This document shows, piece after piece, positions 1 through 9,692 of a DNA stretch of 41,390 bases (the stretch's first letter is position 1; every line of letters starts with the position of its first letter). The notes below the pieces were generated by a model. That model saw nothing but the letters and a program-made list of their open reading frames with translations. It was not told where the DNA came from and made no database searches. A program made the position numbers and the translations under genes. Origin of the DNA: Stentor coeruleus (Eukaryota; Ciliophora; Heterotrichea; Heterotrichida; Stentoridae); NCBI GenBank assembly GCA_001970955.1, contig MPUH01000655.1, positions 1-41,390 on the forward strand. Direction: 5' to 3'.

Positions 1-2
1 TT

Positions 3-365
3 CTTATATTCCCTACAGCTTACATTCTAACAGCATGCATAGGATTTTTAGCAACTTTTACAGAGAATCCATTTGTAATCAATTCCTATACCATGATATT
101 GAAAGTAATGATTGTTATTCATATACTTATATTATCAATATCGCTGATAGTTCTTATATATGAAGTTTTATGCCCATTAAATTGTGATAATATTGATGAT
201 GTGACTTGTGGATTGATGCTCACTATTAGAATTGTTTGTGCGATTATAAGTATACTTTGTATCGGATTATCTGCGATTGTAATAAAGATTATAAGAGTTA
301 TTTTAGGAAATATAAAAAAGTTCAGGGCCGAAATTCAGTGTGAAAAGAGTTATAGATTTATTTAG
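3..365 (+). CDS. 3' part of a multipass membrane protein (5' end outside window)
   Basis: The frame is open from the first bases of the window to TAA at 363-365, giving 120 residues, so the gene starts upstream. The internal ATG at 93 is probably not the start, because the codons before it already encode a hydrophobic stretch. Three likely membrane segments are visible at about residues 1-20, 31-56 and 73-104 of the partial product. A short loop between the second and third carries three cysteines (C57, C61, C69), and the tail after the last segment is basic. No family is recognised; a small tetraspan-like protein is possible but unproven. The following gene starts 364 bp downstream on the same strand. 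Confidence 0.6.
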   Translation, partial: LIFPTAYILTACIGFLATFTENPFVINSYTMILKVMIVIHILILSISLIVLIYEVLCPLNCDNIDDVTCGLMLTIRIVCAIISILCIGLSAIVIKIIRVILGNIKKFRAEIQCEKSYRFI

Positions 366-729
366 TTTAGTTTTAATCATATGATCATCTAGGGTTTATA
401 GATTTTTTTGTCATCGGGTGAAATAAATTGATTAATAGGCTTTTAGATTAAAAATTTAAGTGCATATGCTTTTCGGGGAGGATTATTAAGAGTATTTTAC
501 TGATATACAAGTGTAAGATAACAGAAATTATCTTAAACATATCAATGCTTTTGTATGCTAGAAAATTAAACATTTCATATAATCGTCAAAAAAAAATTAG
601 ACTTTACGAAATAAATCCTATGATTTAATATAAATTTCAAACCTTAACTTTATCGAAATATTTCAAAAAAATTCTTATAGTTTAAAATAAACCATGAAAA
701 TATTTAGTTTATAATAAAAAGCTGAATAT
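366..729. other. intergenic, no gene seen
   Basis: AT-rich 364 bp between two same-strand genes. No tRNA, convincing ORF or repeat is visible. The promoter of the WD40 gene must lie here; a TATAA-like string occurs about 20 bp before its ATG. Confidence 0.5.
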
Positions 730-3621
730 ATGGAGTGTTACTTTTGTGGGAAAAAATCAATAATACAATGCAATATATGTGAAGAAACACTTCTTTGTGA
801 AATATGCAAATTCTATCATCTAAGTTATCATGATGATAAAAAGGAAGAGGAAATATTTGGTCCTGTTACTCTAAAGTTTTCTGAAATAAAGTTAAAATTA
901 CTTAATGAAAGTATTGAAAAATATCTTAGAACTATTCTTAGACAAAAAAAAGTAATATTGAAAGAAGCATTAATAAACAATTGTAAAGATGAGATTATAG
1001 TGAAAAATGCTATGGATGAATTAGAAAATATGAATGAAGAATATACAAGATTTTTAAGTAAAAGTACTTTTAATATTGAAGATTTTATCAAAGCAGAAAA
1101 AATACTTAGAGAAAGTTTAGAATTTGTATTCCCTGATTTTAAAACTGGGATTTTAACTAAGAATGAGAAAATATGTAAAACTCAAATCTTCAAGCAGAAC
1201 AAAGCTACAATTCAATCAGACTATGGAATTTTACTTGAAGGTCATAATGATCCTATATTATGTGCAGTTATATCTTATGATTGTCACTTTCTTATAACTG
1301 GATCTCAGAGTCCTTCAAATATGTTACAAACAAATATTTCAGTGCGTGCATGGAATTTATATAATCTTAAACAATTTGCTGAATTTCAAGGACATTCTCA
1401 AAATGTTGTTTCAGTAGCAATAACAAAAGATAATCAATATATAATATCAGGTTCAATTGATAACACTGTAAGACTATGGAATCTATATGAAAAAAGATTA
1501 GAAAATATTTTTAAAGGTCATACTGGTAGTATAAGTCAGGTAGCTGTAACAAGTGATAATCAATATATAATATCAGCATCAAATGATAGAACTATAAGTG
1601 TATGGAATTTGTTTTACCTAAATAACCATACTGTTTTTAAAGGTCATACAGATCATGTTTCAGCTTTAAAAATTACAAATGATGATTTATATGTCATATC
1701 TGGGTCATCAGATATGACAATAAGAATCTGGGATATAAAAAATAAATGTCAAGTAAAAGTTGTAACAACAAATAGAGTAGTGGTACTTGATTTATTAATT
1801 GACAATGATATTTGTATTTTTAGAGGGTGGAGTCAACATTTATATGTTTGGAATATGCATGAGAGTGATGTGATTGAAATTTTTGAAGGACATACTGCTA
1901 ATGTTGGAAGTTTTGCAATCTCTTGTGATAAGCAAATTATTGTATCAGGCTCTTCAGATAAGTCAATAATAGTATGGAATTTGGCAACAAAAGAGCAAAT
2001 AGCTGTTTTAAAAGGACATTCTAATAGAGTTACAACTGTCGCAATAGCTAATAATAATTCATTTATTGTATCAGGTTCATCAGATACTACTGTTAGGATG
2101 TGGGATTTAGGAGGGTGTGAGATAGCAGTGTTAAAAGGCCATAAAGATGAGATTATAAAAGTTTTTATAATTTTTGACAATGCATATGCAATTTCAATAT
2201 CATATGACAAAACAATAATTATGTGGAACTTGTTAAACAAATGTCAAGAGCTAAAATGTTCTGGGCATAATTCAGGTTTGAGCTGTTTCGCAATCTCTTC
2301 TGATAATTTATTAGGAGTTTCAGGTTCAGGGACTATAAATAACTGTGAAAAATTTTCTGACAACTCAGTTAGGGTATGGGATTTAATAGAAAAACATGAA
2401 ATTTTAATATTTAACGGGCATACTTCAAGAGTTAATTGTGTTGCTATAACAAACAATAAAAATTTTGTAGTTTCTGGCTCAGGGTGTAATTTTAATCAAA
2501 ATAAAGACAATAGCGTAAGAGTGTGGAACATATTAGAAAACCGTGAAATAGCGATATTTAATGGTCATACAGATTCCGTTAATGGTGTTGCAATTAGTAA
2601 TGATGGGAAATTAGTTGTTTCTGGATCTAAGGATAAAAGTGTAAGGATATGGAAAGTTGAAGGACAAGAATTAGACGCTATACTTGAAGGACATACAGAT
2701 TCTGTTAGATGTGTTGAAATTACTAAAAATCAACAATTTATTTTATCAGGTTCAGAAGATAAAAGCATTAGGATATGGAGTATTTGTAAAAGACAGCAAG
2801 AAGCTATTTTGGAAAAACACAAAACTTTTGTAACCAGTCTAAGGATTTTATATGATGATCAGTATGTTGTATCTAACTCAGATCATGAGACTATTATTTG
2901 GAATTTAAATAGCAGAAAAGTTGAAATAAATACAGATAGTTATGAGAGATTTTGTGGAATAAGTAGTGATGAAACTATATGTTTATCTGATCCAAAAAAA
3001 AAAACGATAAAGGTCTGGAATGTTAAAGAGAAAGAATGTATAGCAAGTTTTAAAGATAAATCAAATGTGTGCTTTGCTAGTTTAACACTTGATTGCAAAT
3101 TTCTTGTAACTAAAAATTTGGAAAATTTTATAACTATATGGAATTTGGATAAAAAATCAATAGAAATTTCATTTAAATGTCTAGTAAAAGGAATAAATGA
3201 TAGTGCAGTAACATCCAATGCTAATTATGTTGTTTTTGGATATAAAGGCAATCATATAAGTGTATGGAAAACAAATAAAAAAGATTCCAACGATAAAAAT
3301 ACAACTCTTATATCTAAATCCTATAAGCATCGCAATTATAATCAGCAAGTCAGATATAAAAACATTCAGAAATTACTATTATTACGAGAGAAATCAAAAA
3401 TTAATTTTTCAGATAATTTGCAGACTAAATGCTTTAATTACCTTACACTAAGAAAAAAAAGTAACAAAGCATATATCGGATGTTTAAATAGTTTATCATC
3501 TTTTGATCTTAAAAATGCTGAAACTAAACCGAAATTATTTTTTAATAAGATTACAGAAGACCTTTATAAAAGTTATCCTCATTTTCGTCATATTATAGAT
3601 TTTAGACGTAATAAATCTTAA
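730..3621 (+). CDS. B-box zinc finger plus about 16 WD40 repeats
   Basis: 963 residues. The N-terminus is a B-box-type zinc site: C3-x2-C6-x7-C14-x2-C17-x5-C23-x2-C26-x3-H30-x3-H34. Residues about 40-165 are helical and charged, possibly a coiled coil. From about residue 171 to 847 there are about 16 WD40 units (GH...SGS.D.T/S(V/I)R(V/I)W(N/D)L), enough for two beta-propellers. Units 5 and 13-16 are degenerate. Units 1, 9 and 10 carry extra 7-10 residue insertions just before the strand-d Asp/Asn. The last ~115 residues are basic, without a recognised domain. WD40 propellers are protein-interaction scaffolds and a B-box often goes with ubiquitin or trafficking adaptors, but there is no RING here, so the role is unknown. 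ATG at 730 is the first in frame and precedes the zinc site directly. Confidence 0.85.
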   Translation: MECYFCGKKSIIQCNICEETLLCEICKFYHLSYHDDKKEEEIFGPVTLKFSEIKLKLLNESIEKYLRTILRQKKVILKEALINNCKDEIIVKNAMDELENMNEEYTRFLSKSTFNIEDFIKAEKILRESLEFVFPDFKTGILTKNEKICKTQIFKQNKATIQSDYGILLEGHNDPILCAVISYDCHFLITGSQSPSNMLQTNISVRAWNLYNLKQFAEFQGHSQNVVSVAITKDNQYIISGSIDNTVRLWNLYEKRLENIFKGHTGSISQVAVTSDNQYIISASNDRTISVWNLFYLNNHTVFKGHTDHVSALKITNDDLYVISGSSDMTIRIWDIKNKCQVKVVTTNRVVVLDLLIDNDICIFRGWSQHLYVWNMHESDVIEIFEGHTANVGSFAISCDKQIIVSGSSDKSIIVWNLATKEQIAVLKGHSNRVTTVAIANNNSFIVSGSSDTTVRMWDLGGCEIAVLKGHKDEIIKVFIIFDNAYAISISYDKTIIMWNLLNKCQELKCSGHNSGLSCFAISSDNLLGVSGSGTINNCEKFSDNSVRVWDLIEKHEILIFNGHTSRVNCVAITNNKNFVVSGSGCNFNQNKDNSVRVWNILENREIAIFNGHTDSVNGVAISNDGKLVVSGSKDKSVRIWKVEGQELDAILEGHTDSVRCVEITKNQQFILSGSEDKSIRIWSICKRQQEAILEKHKTFVTSLRILYDDQYVVSNSDHETIIWNLNSRKVEINTDSYERFCGISSDETICLSDPKKKTIKVWNVKEKECIASFKDKSNVCFASLTLDCKFLVTKNLENFITIWNLDKKSIEISFKCLVKGINDSAVTSNANYVVFGYKGNHISVWKTNKKDSNDKNTTLISKSYKHRNYNQQVRYKNIQKLLLLREKSKINFSDNLQTKCFNYLTLRKKSNKAYIGCLNSLSSFDLKNAETKPKLFFNKITEDLYKSYPHFRHIIDFRRNKS

Positions 3622-4126
3622 AAAATAATCTTAGTTTTAATTAAAATAGATTCAAAAGGTATATCAAGCATATTTAGCGAAAAATATATATAGCGTGTTT
3701 ATAGTAGTTTAAGTGTAAATTATATTATATTTTGTATTAATTAAGATTTAATTATTTAAGCTATTTTACTACACTCTTGGGTATTTTAGAATAAACTGCA
3801 TATTACTGCAATCAAAACTTAAAAATCCATAATTTTTAGCTATTAAAATTTCAGCATACCTTTTTGTAAAAATAATGTTCTTGATTAAAGTATGCCCGCT
3901 TAAAAATTGACTTCTTTAAAGATAAAAAAACTTATATACAAATAACAAAAATATTCTGAATATAAAACTAATTTATATCCTTTGAATCATAATTTGAATA
4001 TTCCTATATTCAATTTAATATAAATTAAATTCACAAAAGAAAGAATTTTTGCTTTAATATATCATAAAACTGATTTTCAACTCAAACTTGCAACTAAAAA
4101 CTTAGATGAAATAAAACTTTATATAA
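3622..4126. other. intergenic, no gene seen
   Basis: About 500 bp of AT-rich sequence between the WD40 gene and the first M14-like gene. I see no ORF with coding character, RNA gene or repeat. Confidence 0.5.
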
Positions 4127-4167
4127 CATTTTATTATAGGATTTAATTTTTCCTATAAATTTGATAA
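4127..4167 (+). promoter_or_regulatory. upstream element shared by the two M14-like genes (copy 1)
   Basis: The 41 bp before ATG 4168 contain CATTTTATTATAGG at 4127-4140 and CTATAAAT at 4153-4160. The paralogous gene at 5814 has CATTTTTATTATAGG and CTATAAAT at nearly the same distances; in both, TATAAAT begins exactly 14 bp before the ATG. Conservation in otherwise diverged flanks suggests a core promoter or initiator, but it could be residual duplication identity. Confidence 0.45.
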
Positions 4168-5586
4168 ATGTTTGTGGCAGTAATTCTCTTAGTAAGAACA
4201 GCTCAAAGCTTTGTAGTTTTTGAAGATAATCTGATATATTTCAGTGGAGGTCTTAATAGATTTTACAACTCAGTTCAGACTAAAATAGCCATAGATAGGC
4301 TAGTTAGAGGATATAACGAAACATTAACTATTTGTAAGAACGAAACTAAAGATCTTATCTGCTACAACAATAATAAAACAGAGAGTAAATTTGGATCGCA
4401 ACTTAAAGTTCTTCTACTTGGAGGGTTTTATACTCATCCTGTTGCGCCAGTACTGCTCCTAAGATGTGCTGAATTTTTTGCTAAAGATAACTTCGAAGAA
4501 TTGAATGAAATAATTGATATTCATATCTTACCAATAGTAAACGAAAGAGGTTTAGATTATATGTTTAGTAGTTCTGATAACTTCGAGGAGGTGAAAACTA
4601 ATCATGATGGTAATGCCAGCTGCAAATCTGGAATCAATTTAGACAGGAATTTCCAAACAAATTTTAAAAGTAGTTTAAAATGTGATGAGAACTACACTTC
4701 ATATAATTATAACACAGCCAATGAAACAAAAAAAATAATGGATTTACTGACAAGCCAAAGTTATGATTTTATTTTCAATTTTCAAGGTTGGAATGAAAGT
4801 GCTTTAATAATCCCTTATGCAAGTAATAAAACGAAATTAAAAGGAAATAGTTTAAAAACTTATAAAAAATTACTAGGAGATTCATTTCAATCTTATAATA
4901 AGTATTTTCAAGAAATAGCAAATGGAACGTTTATTGATACAGCTTTTAGCCTTGGTTCTTACCCTGTATATGTAAATTTAAAAAATTACGAAGAATATAA
5001 AAATTTAGAGGACCTTGACAGTGAATGCAGAGCTATTAAAAAATATATAGTGAAAGCTATTGACCTTCCTAAAGCAAAATTTATTGGAATATATGAAAGC
5101 GAAGATAAAAAAAAGGTTAAAGTTGTATATGAATTTATAAACTCAATGCCTTTTGTGTGTCTTATTAATTTCGATATGAAGTTTTACCTTAGACAAAAAG
5201 ATAATTATAACCTTACAGAAGTTATCGTATATAAAAATGAGGATGATCATGATACTATATATGTAAATTCATTTATTTCTTATGAAAAATCTGGTGGTGT
5301 TTTGTATAAAACAATAAGATTTAGGGTGTTGAATAAAGGAGTATATCCTAATGATAATATTACACTTAACATTATTTTTAAAAAAGACAAATATGGAATT
5401 GCTTCTACAATGAAAATAAAAGCATTTATATCTAGTCAAAGTGGTGGCTCACGGTTCAATGAAATAGAAAATAGTGGGGTTTATGATATTCAATTTTATG
5501 TTGAACCAAATAAAAACCTAATGATAATACTTGGATCACTGGTTGGTTCGTTTTTAATTATCATCTTTATAATCATCATAGCTTAA
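4168..5586 (+). CDS. M14 carboxypeptidase-like surface protein, zinc ligands missing (copy 1)
   Basis: 472 residues. An N-terminal signal peptide (about 1-15) is followed by an M14 metallocarboxypeptidase fold. GGFYTHPVAPVLLLRCAEFF (from residue 85) matches the family's AGIHGNEP-type strand/helix; HILPIVNERG matches the 'NPDG' segment; GINLDRNF (R160) matches the G(V/I)DLNRNF substrate-binding motif; FNFQGW...LIIPYA matches the third zinc-ligand segment. The catalytic set is gone: the first His is Tyr88, the HxxE Glu is absent and the third His is Gln206. A beta-rich C-terminal half and a terminal hydrophobic segment (about 450-471) with no tail suggest a GPI signal or tail anchor. Many N-x-S/T sites fit a secreted protein. 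It pairs with the tandem paralogue 227 bp downstream. Best read as a surface-displayed pseudo-peptidase; ligand unknown. Confidence 0.75.
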   Translation: MFVAVILLVRTAQSFVVFEDNLIYFSGGLNRFYNSVQTKIAIDRLVRGYNETLTICKNETKDLICYNNNKTESKFGSQLKVLLLGGFYTHPVAPVLLLRCAEFFAKDNFEELNEIIDIHILPIVNERGLDYMFSSSDNFEEVKTNHDGNASCKSGINLDRNFQTNFKSSLKCDENYTSYNYNTANETKKIMDLLTSQSYDFIFNFQGWNESALIIPYASNKTKLKGNSLKTYKKLLGDSFQSYNKYFQEIANGTFIDTAFSLGSYPVYVNLKNYEEYKNLEDLDSECRAIKKYIVKAIDLPKAKFIGIYESEDKKKVKVVYEFINSMPFVCLINFDMKFYLRQKDNYNLTEVIVYKNEDDHDTIYVNSFISYEKSGGVLYKTIRFRVLNKGVYPNDNITLNIIFKKDKYGIASTMKIKAFISSQSGGSRFNEIENSGVYDIQFYVEPNKNLMIILGSLVGSFLIIIFIIIIA

Positions 5587-5772
5587 TAGGCCCACTTAGG
5601 AACTTTTCATTGCTTAATATGATTTCTTTATATCTAATTTACTAAATATTACAAAATGTATATTTTACTAAGCAGATTGCCTGAAGTGTTAATTATCACA
5701 ATTAATCCTTCATTAAATTCTAAGCAGATATTACAGTTTTGAATTTTGTGCTAACCAAATCAATTTTTTCAG

Positions 5773-5813
5773 CATTTTTATTATAGGAAGAATTTACTCT
5801 ATAAATTAATAAC
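5773..5813 (+). promoter_or_regulatory. upstream element shared by the two M14-like genes (copy 2)
   Basis: CATTTTTATTATAGG at 5773-5787 and CTATAAAT at 5799-5806, with TATAAAT starting 14 bp before ATG 5814, as in the upstream paralogue. Read as a shared core promoter or a retained duplicated flank. Confidence 0.45.
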
Positions 5814-7286
5814 ATGATTTTGATGATAATTCTCTTAGTAGGAGTAGTGCATAGCCTCTTGTCTTCAGAAGATAATTTCATAGACTTCAGTAACGACACA
5901 AAGGCATTTTATGATGTTAAACGTACTCGTGCTGAAATTGAACCTCTAATTGACAAATATAATACTACTTTGAGGCAATGTAATGATGAAATGAAAGATT
6001 TAATCTGCTACAATTACAATAATTCATCGAAAACAAATGGAAATCCACTTAAAATTCTTTTACTTGGTGGATTTCATACTCATCCTGTNCCACTTAAAAT
6101 TCTTTTACTTGGTGGATTTCATACTCATCCTGTTACGCCAGTTCTACTCCTAAGATGTGCTGAATTTTTTGCAAAAGACAACTTCGAAGATCTGAAAGGT
6201 ATGATTGAAATTCATATTTTGCCAATTGTAAACGAAAATGGTATTGAACATATGTTTAAAACTAATGATAGTGAATACAAAGAAGTGAAAACAAATTATG
6301 TAAAACAAGGTGATTGTGAAAGTGGAATTAACATGGACAGAAGTTTTGAAGTAAATTTTACCCAAAACTTAATTTGCAATATAAACTATACTTCAAGTGT
6401 AAGTTGTGAGGCTAATGAAGCTAAAAATATAATGAATCTAATAGCTAGTCAAAATTATAACTTTATTTTCAATTTTCAAGGCTGGGATAAAAATGCTTTG
6501 ATAATTCCTTACGCATATAAAGACAAAGACTTAGAAGATACAGATAAAAAAGTATATAAAAAACTATTAAGAGACTCTTATAAAGCTTATAATAAGTATT
6601 TTGATGAAATAACCAGTGGAGTTTTTATTGACACAGCTTTAAGCTATGGTGCTTATCCTGTGTATGTAGGTTTAGGGAATTATACAGAATATAATGGATT
6701 AAAAGATCTTGATGATAAATGCATAGCTATTAAAGAATACATAATGGATGCTTTTGAATTACCTAAAGGAAAAGTTATTAGTGTTAGTGAAAAAAAGAAA
6801 AAGGTTGAAGTAGAATACGAATTTAAAAACTTAATGCCTTTTGCGTGCAATTCTTATTTTGATTTAAACTTTTATTTCAACAGAAAAGATGATTATAACT
6901 TGACAGATTACGAAATCGTATATAAAAACAGTTCAAATGATGAATCGATTACATATAATCATTCAGCTCAATTTGTTTCTAGTGAAAAATCTGGTGGTAT
7001 CATGTACAGAAAAATTAGATTTGAGCACGAGGCTATGATTGATGCTTTTTCAAAATATACATTTACAATAAAATTTAAAAAAAACGAAGATAAAACATAT
7101 GGTACTACAATGAAATTTAATGCACATGTGTCTAGTCAATCTGGTGGATTAATGTTCGGTCAAATTTCTAATGAGGGTGTTTATGATATTGAATTTCCTA
7201 CTGAAGCTTTAACTAAAGATAAGCTGGTTATGATATCAGTTCTTGGAGCATTTACAATTATCATCGCCGTAATTATCCTAGCTTAA
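5814..7286 (+). CDS. M14 carboxypeptidase-like surface protein (copy 2; contains an assembly duplication)
   Basis: As assembled this encodes 490 residues including one unknown residue. The 44-bp stretch 6045-6088 is repeated exactly at 6090-6133 on either side of the N at 6089. Removing 45 nt keeps the frame and gives 475 residues, close to the 472 of the upstream paralogue. Signal peptide, GGFHTHPV strand, LPIVNENG segment, GINMDRSF motif, FNFQGW...LIIPYA segment and C-terminal hydrophobic segment all follow copy 1. After correction residue 88 is His, so this copy keeps the first zinc ligand position, but the HxxE Glu and the third ligand (Gln) are still missing. Catalysis is therefore unlikely. 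A GPI signal or tail anchor is likely at the C-terminus. The two genes are an old tandem duplication. Confidence 0.75.
   Translation: MILMIILLVGVVHSLLSSEDNFIDFSNDTKAFYDVKRTRAEIEPLIDKYNTTLRQCNDEMKDLICYNYNNSSKTNGNPLKILLLGGFHTHPXPLKILLLGGFHTHPVTPVLLLRCAEFFAKDNFEDLKGMIEIHILPIVNENGIEHMFKTNDSEYKEVKTNYVKQGDCESGINMDRSFEVNFTQNLICNINYTSSVSCEANEAKNIMNLIASQNYNFIFNFQGWDKNALIIPYAYKDKDLEDTDKKVYKKLLRDSYKAYNKYFDEITSGVFIDTALSYGAYPVYVGLGNYTEYNGLKDLDDKCIAIKEYIMDAFELPKGKVISVSEKKKKVEVEYEFKNLMPFACNSYFDLNFYFNRKDDYNLTDYEIVYKNSSNDESITYNHSAQFVSSEKSGGIMYRKIRFEHEAMIDAFSKYTFTIKFKKNEDKTYGTTMKFNAHVSSQSGGLMFGQISNEGVYDIEFPTEALTKDKLVMISVLGAFTIIIAVIILA
6045..6133. repeat. assembly join: 44-bp duplicate around N6089
   Basis: 6045-6088 and 6090-6133 are identical and separated by one N. 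This is the signature of two overlapping contig ends joined without merging. It sits inside the second M14-like gene and inserts 15 codons in frame. Confidence 0.9.
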
Positions 7287-7379
7287 CTATCAAAATTCAA
7301 ATAGTAATTTTCTATGAATTAATAAGTTTATTACATACTAATTCCATAAATATTCTATTATTTAATATAAAACAGCTTG

Positions 7380-8012
7380 CTAAAAATATCTTCTCTGTCC
7401 TCTAAACCCAATCTGACTCTCAATTTTTTCAATCTCTCCTTCATCTTCAACATCATCACTATCATCATCATTATATTGATGTGACACTCCTTCTATAAGT
7501 TTCCTATATTCTTCTTTTAAGTTTTTCAAAACATCATCATCTTCTATACAAAAATACCCACTATCTTTACAAAGACCAGTAAAGTCTTCTTTAGATTTCA
7601 TTTTATGTGACACAACAACAGGACTTCGAGGTGCAAATAAATAGTTATTATGTCTTTCAACAATTTTAAGACTTTCTCTAGGCGGTGAAGAACTTCTTGC
7701 ACGACGTTGAAAAGGAAGACCAGTCTGAATTTGTTCTGGGGACTCATTTCTTTGTGCCATAGCTTTTAAAGGGTTTTTTTCAGGGATTAATTTTGCTGAA
7801 GCACCAAGTTTCTGAAGTTCTTGAGTAAAACTAGATTTCTGTTTCTGTGTGTCTGTAATTCCTGTATTTTCTTTGCGATCAGAAGCTGATGTTGAAGTAT
7901 AGCTGTCTAAAGTTACTCCAACAGAGAACATAAATGGAAGATTAGCTAATGGAGGGTTGATCTCTAGCCCATCTTTTTTAAATAAAGGTGCTTTCTTGAT
8001 AATAAGGCTCAT
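7380..8012 (-). CDS. hypothetical, largely disordered protein
   Basis: 210 residues; no family recognised. The sequence is rich in Ser, Lys, Pro and charged residues. It has an RRARSSSPPRES stretch near residue 105, a possible phosphorylation site cluster, and a strongly acidic D/E run at about 180-197 followed by a basic end. This looks intrinsically disordered and regulatory rather than enzymatic. ATG at 8012 is the only reasonable start. It is convergent with the M14-like gene (93 bp between stops) and in tandem with the ankyrin gene upstream. Composition unlike translated intergenic sequence supports a real gene. Confidence 0.6.
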   Translation of the reverse strand: MSLIIKKAPLFKKDGLEINPPLANLPFMFSVGVTLDSYTSTSASDRKENTGITDTQKQKSSFTQELQKLGASAKLIPEKNPLKAMAQRNESPEQIQTGLPFQRRARSSSPPRESLKIVERHNNYLFAPRSPVVVSHKMKSKEDFTGLCKDSGYFCIEDDDVLKNLKEEYRKLIEGVSHQYNDDDSDDVEDEGEIEKIESQIGFRGQRRYF

Positions 8013-8217
8013 TAGTAGTATTTACATAACATATTTTCTATTTCGAAAACATTTTATTAGGTTATTTTTTGCGATTTGTTTGTGAATAATATTATTAAGA
8101 ATTATTATTTAATAGAGAAATATAGGAAAGTTTTGATGTATGATAATAGAAGCTTTGAAACAGTTTTATTATATTTATAAGTATTTTTAGGTTTAAATAT
8201 ATGCATTATGTAATTAA

Positions 8218-9198
8218 TTAAAAAAACTTCTTAAAATTGAAATCTGTTATACGTATTGTTGAAATACGTAATAAAGCTGGGACCATCTCAGTTTTCCATT
8301 TTTCATCTCTTTGATTAGGAGGGAGTTTTCTTATCATTTTGTGGCAAAGCATAGCTTTTTTTAAGAGTTCGAGAACAGCATACTTTTTGGTATATTGAAT
8401 TAATCGCTTTTTATAGTTAGGCATTATAAAAGGGTCAGCTTTGTTTATGAGGTAAAATCTAATCACATCATAATTGCCAGTTTTTACTGCTAGAAACAAT
8501 GGAGTTCTATGAGCACAGTCTAAAGCATCAATAATCGCCCGGTGAGCTATCAAAATTGATGCAATATCAATACGACTTCGTAATGCACACCAGTGAAGGC
8601 CAGTCATACCAACATTATCATATGTATGGACTAAATATGGGTTTTCTCTTAAGAGATTTTGTATAGTTGTTATAGCACCGCATTTGATAGCTTTTAAAAA
8701 AGATATAGAATTTTCCTGATGATATGAAGTAGATGGGATTATTTTTTCTATATTATCATAATGATGAGGCTGCAAATTTAATGATTTAAGCTCTTTAATG
8801 CTTTTCTTCAAACAATGCACATAACTTCTTTTCCTTATAAACATCTTCTTGCTCTCATTAATAAACGACGTTGCAATTTCTGGAGTGTTTATACTAGCTT
8901 TGCTATATGAAGTTTTTGGTATCATAGGAGGGTTTTCTGCTTTTGGGGAGATAATATAAAATTCTTCTCTACCTAAATATATTTCCCCTATAAGCGGAGC
9001 AATAATTTTTCTGTTTTTTTGATCAAAAGTAAAATTGTATTTGTTTGTAGGCTGTGGGGAATCAGTTGTGTTTGAGTTCATAGTAGAAGCATTAAGATCA
9101 GGTGTCTGGTATCGAATGAAATGCCTTTTTTTAAGTTTTTCACAGCTTCGTTTTTTGTGATCAATACTTAGGGATCTGACTACCTTAACTTCTTGCAT
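8218..9198 (-). CDS. ankyrin-repeat protein
   Basis: 326 residues. Residues about 163-275 hold three consecutive ankyrin repeats with typical signatures (GMTGLHWCALRSRIDIASIL, then RTPLFLAVKTGNYDVIRFYL, preceded by a degenerate repeat with LLRENPYLVHTYD). The N-terminal ~160 residues are basic and Ser/Thr rich with no known domain; the C-terminal ~45 residues are helical and basic. Ankyrin repeats mediate protein binding; the partner and role are not visible. Starts at ATG 9198. Confidence 0.75.
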   Translation of the reverse strand: MQEVKVVRSLSIDHKKRSCEKLKKRHFIRYQTPDLNASTMNSNTTDSPQPTNKYNFTFDQKNRKIIAPLIGEIYLGREEFYIISPKAENPPMIPKTSYSKASINTPEIATSFINESKKMFIRKRSYVHCLKKSIKELKSLNLQPHHYDNIEKIIPSTSYHQENSISFLKAIKCGAITTIQNLLRENPYLVHTYDNVGMTGLHWCALRSRIDIASILIAHRAIIDALDCAHRTPLFLAVKTGNYDVIRFYLINKADPFIMPNYKKRLIQYTKKYAVLELLKKAMLCHKMIRKLPPNQRDEKWKTEMVPALLRISTIRITDFNFKKFF

Positions 9199-9488
9199 GA
9201 ATTATTATTATGTTGAGAAAATATGTATTCAAATTTTTAAATAACTATAATTCTTATATTTACTCTTATACACTAACTATCTCTTAGAAAGTTCATTAAA
9301 ATAATAATCTTCCTTTCTTTCAAGTCGACTCAGCCCAAAATTAAATTAAAACAAATTAAGCATTTTCTTATAAAAAACAACTGAAATCAAGTATTGAAAA
9401 ATAAAAACAATCGATTCCAAAAGATAAAAATAGAAATTTTTAACAAAAGCTACTTTAACGAAAACTCTAAGTTTCTTATATAATTATC

Positions 9489-9692
9489 TTATTTTTGGTT
9501 TTTTTTATCCCTGGATTTAGATTTTTTAGAGTACTTTAGCTTAGAAAATTCAACAGCTTTTTTCCTATCAACATAGCCTCTAAGCAAGCTCTGCAAGAAA
9601 ATAATCCTGTTTAAGTCTTCTTTGCTAAAGTTTATCGATATATCACCTTGTTTGTTCCGAGTATCTCTAAAGCATGAAAAATTACCTCCCAT
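9489..9692 (-). CDS. small IQ-motif protein with N-terminal acylation signal
   Basis: 67 residues starting MGGNFSCF: Gly2 with Ser6 fits N-myristoylation and Cys7 fits palmitoylation. An IQ-like calmodulin-binding motif lies at about residues 30-47 (LQSLLRGYVDRKK, i.e. (I/L)Q-x3-RG-x3-RK). The C-terminus is a very basic Lys/Ser tail. It is likely a membrane-tethered calmodulin or centrin binder. A TATAAA lies about 10 bp upstream of the ATG on the coding strand. It is short but motif-rich, so probably real. Confidence 0.6.
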   Translation of the reverse strand: MGGNFSCFRDTRNKQGDISINFSKEDLNRIIFLQSLLRGYVDRKKAVEFSKLKYSKKSKSRDKKNQK

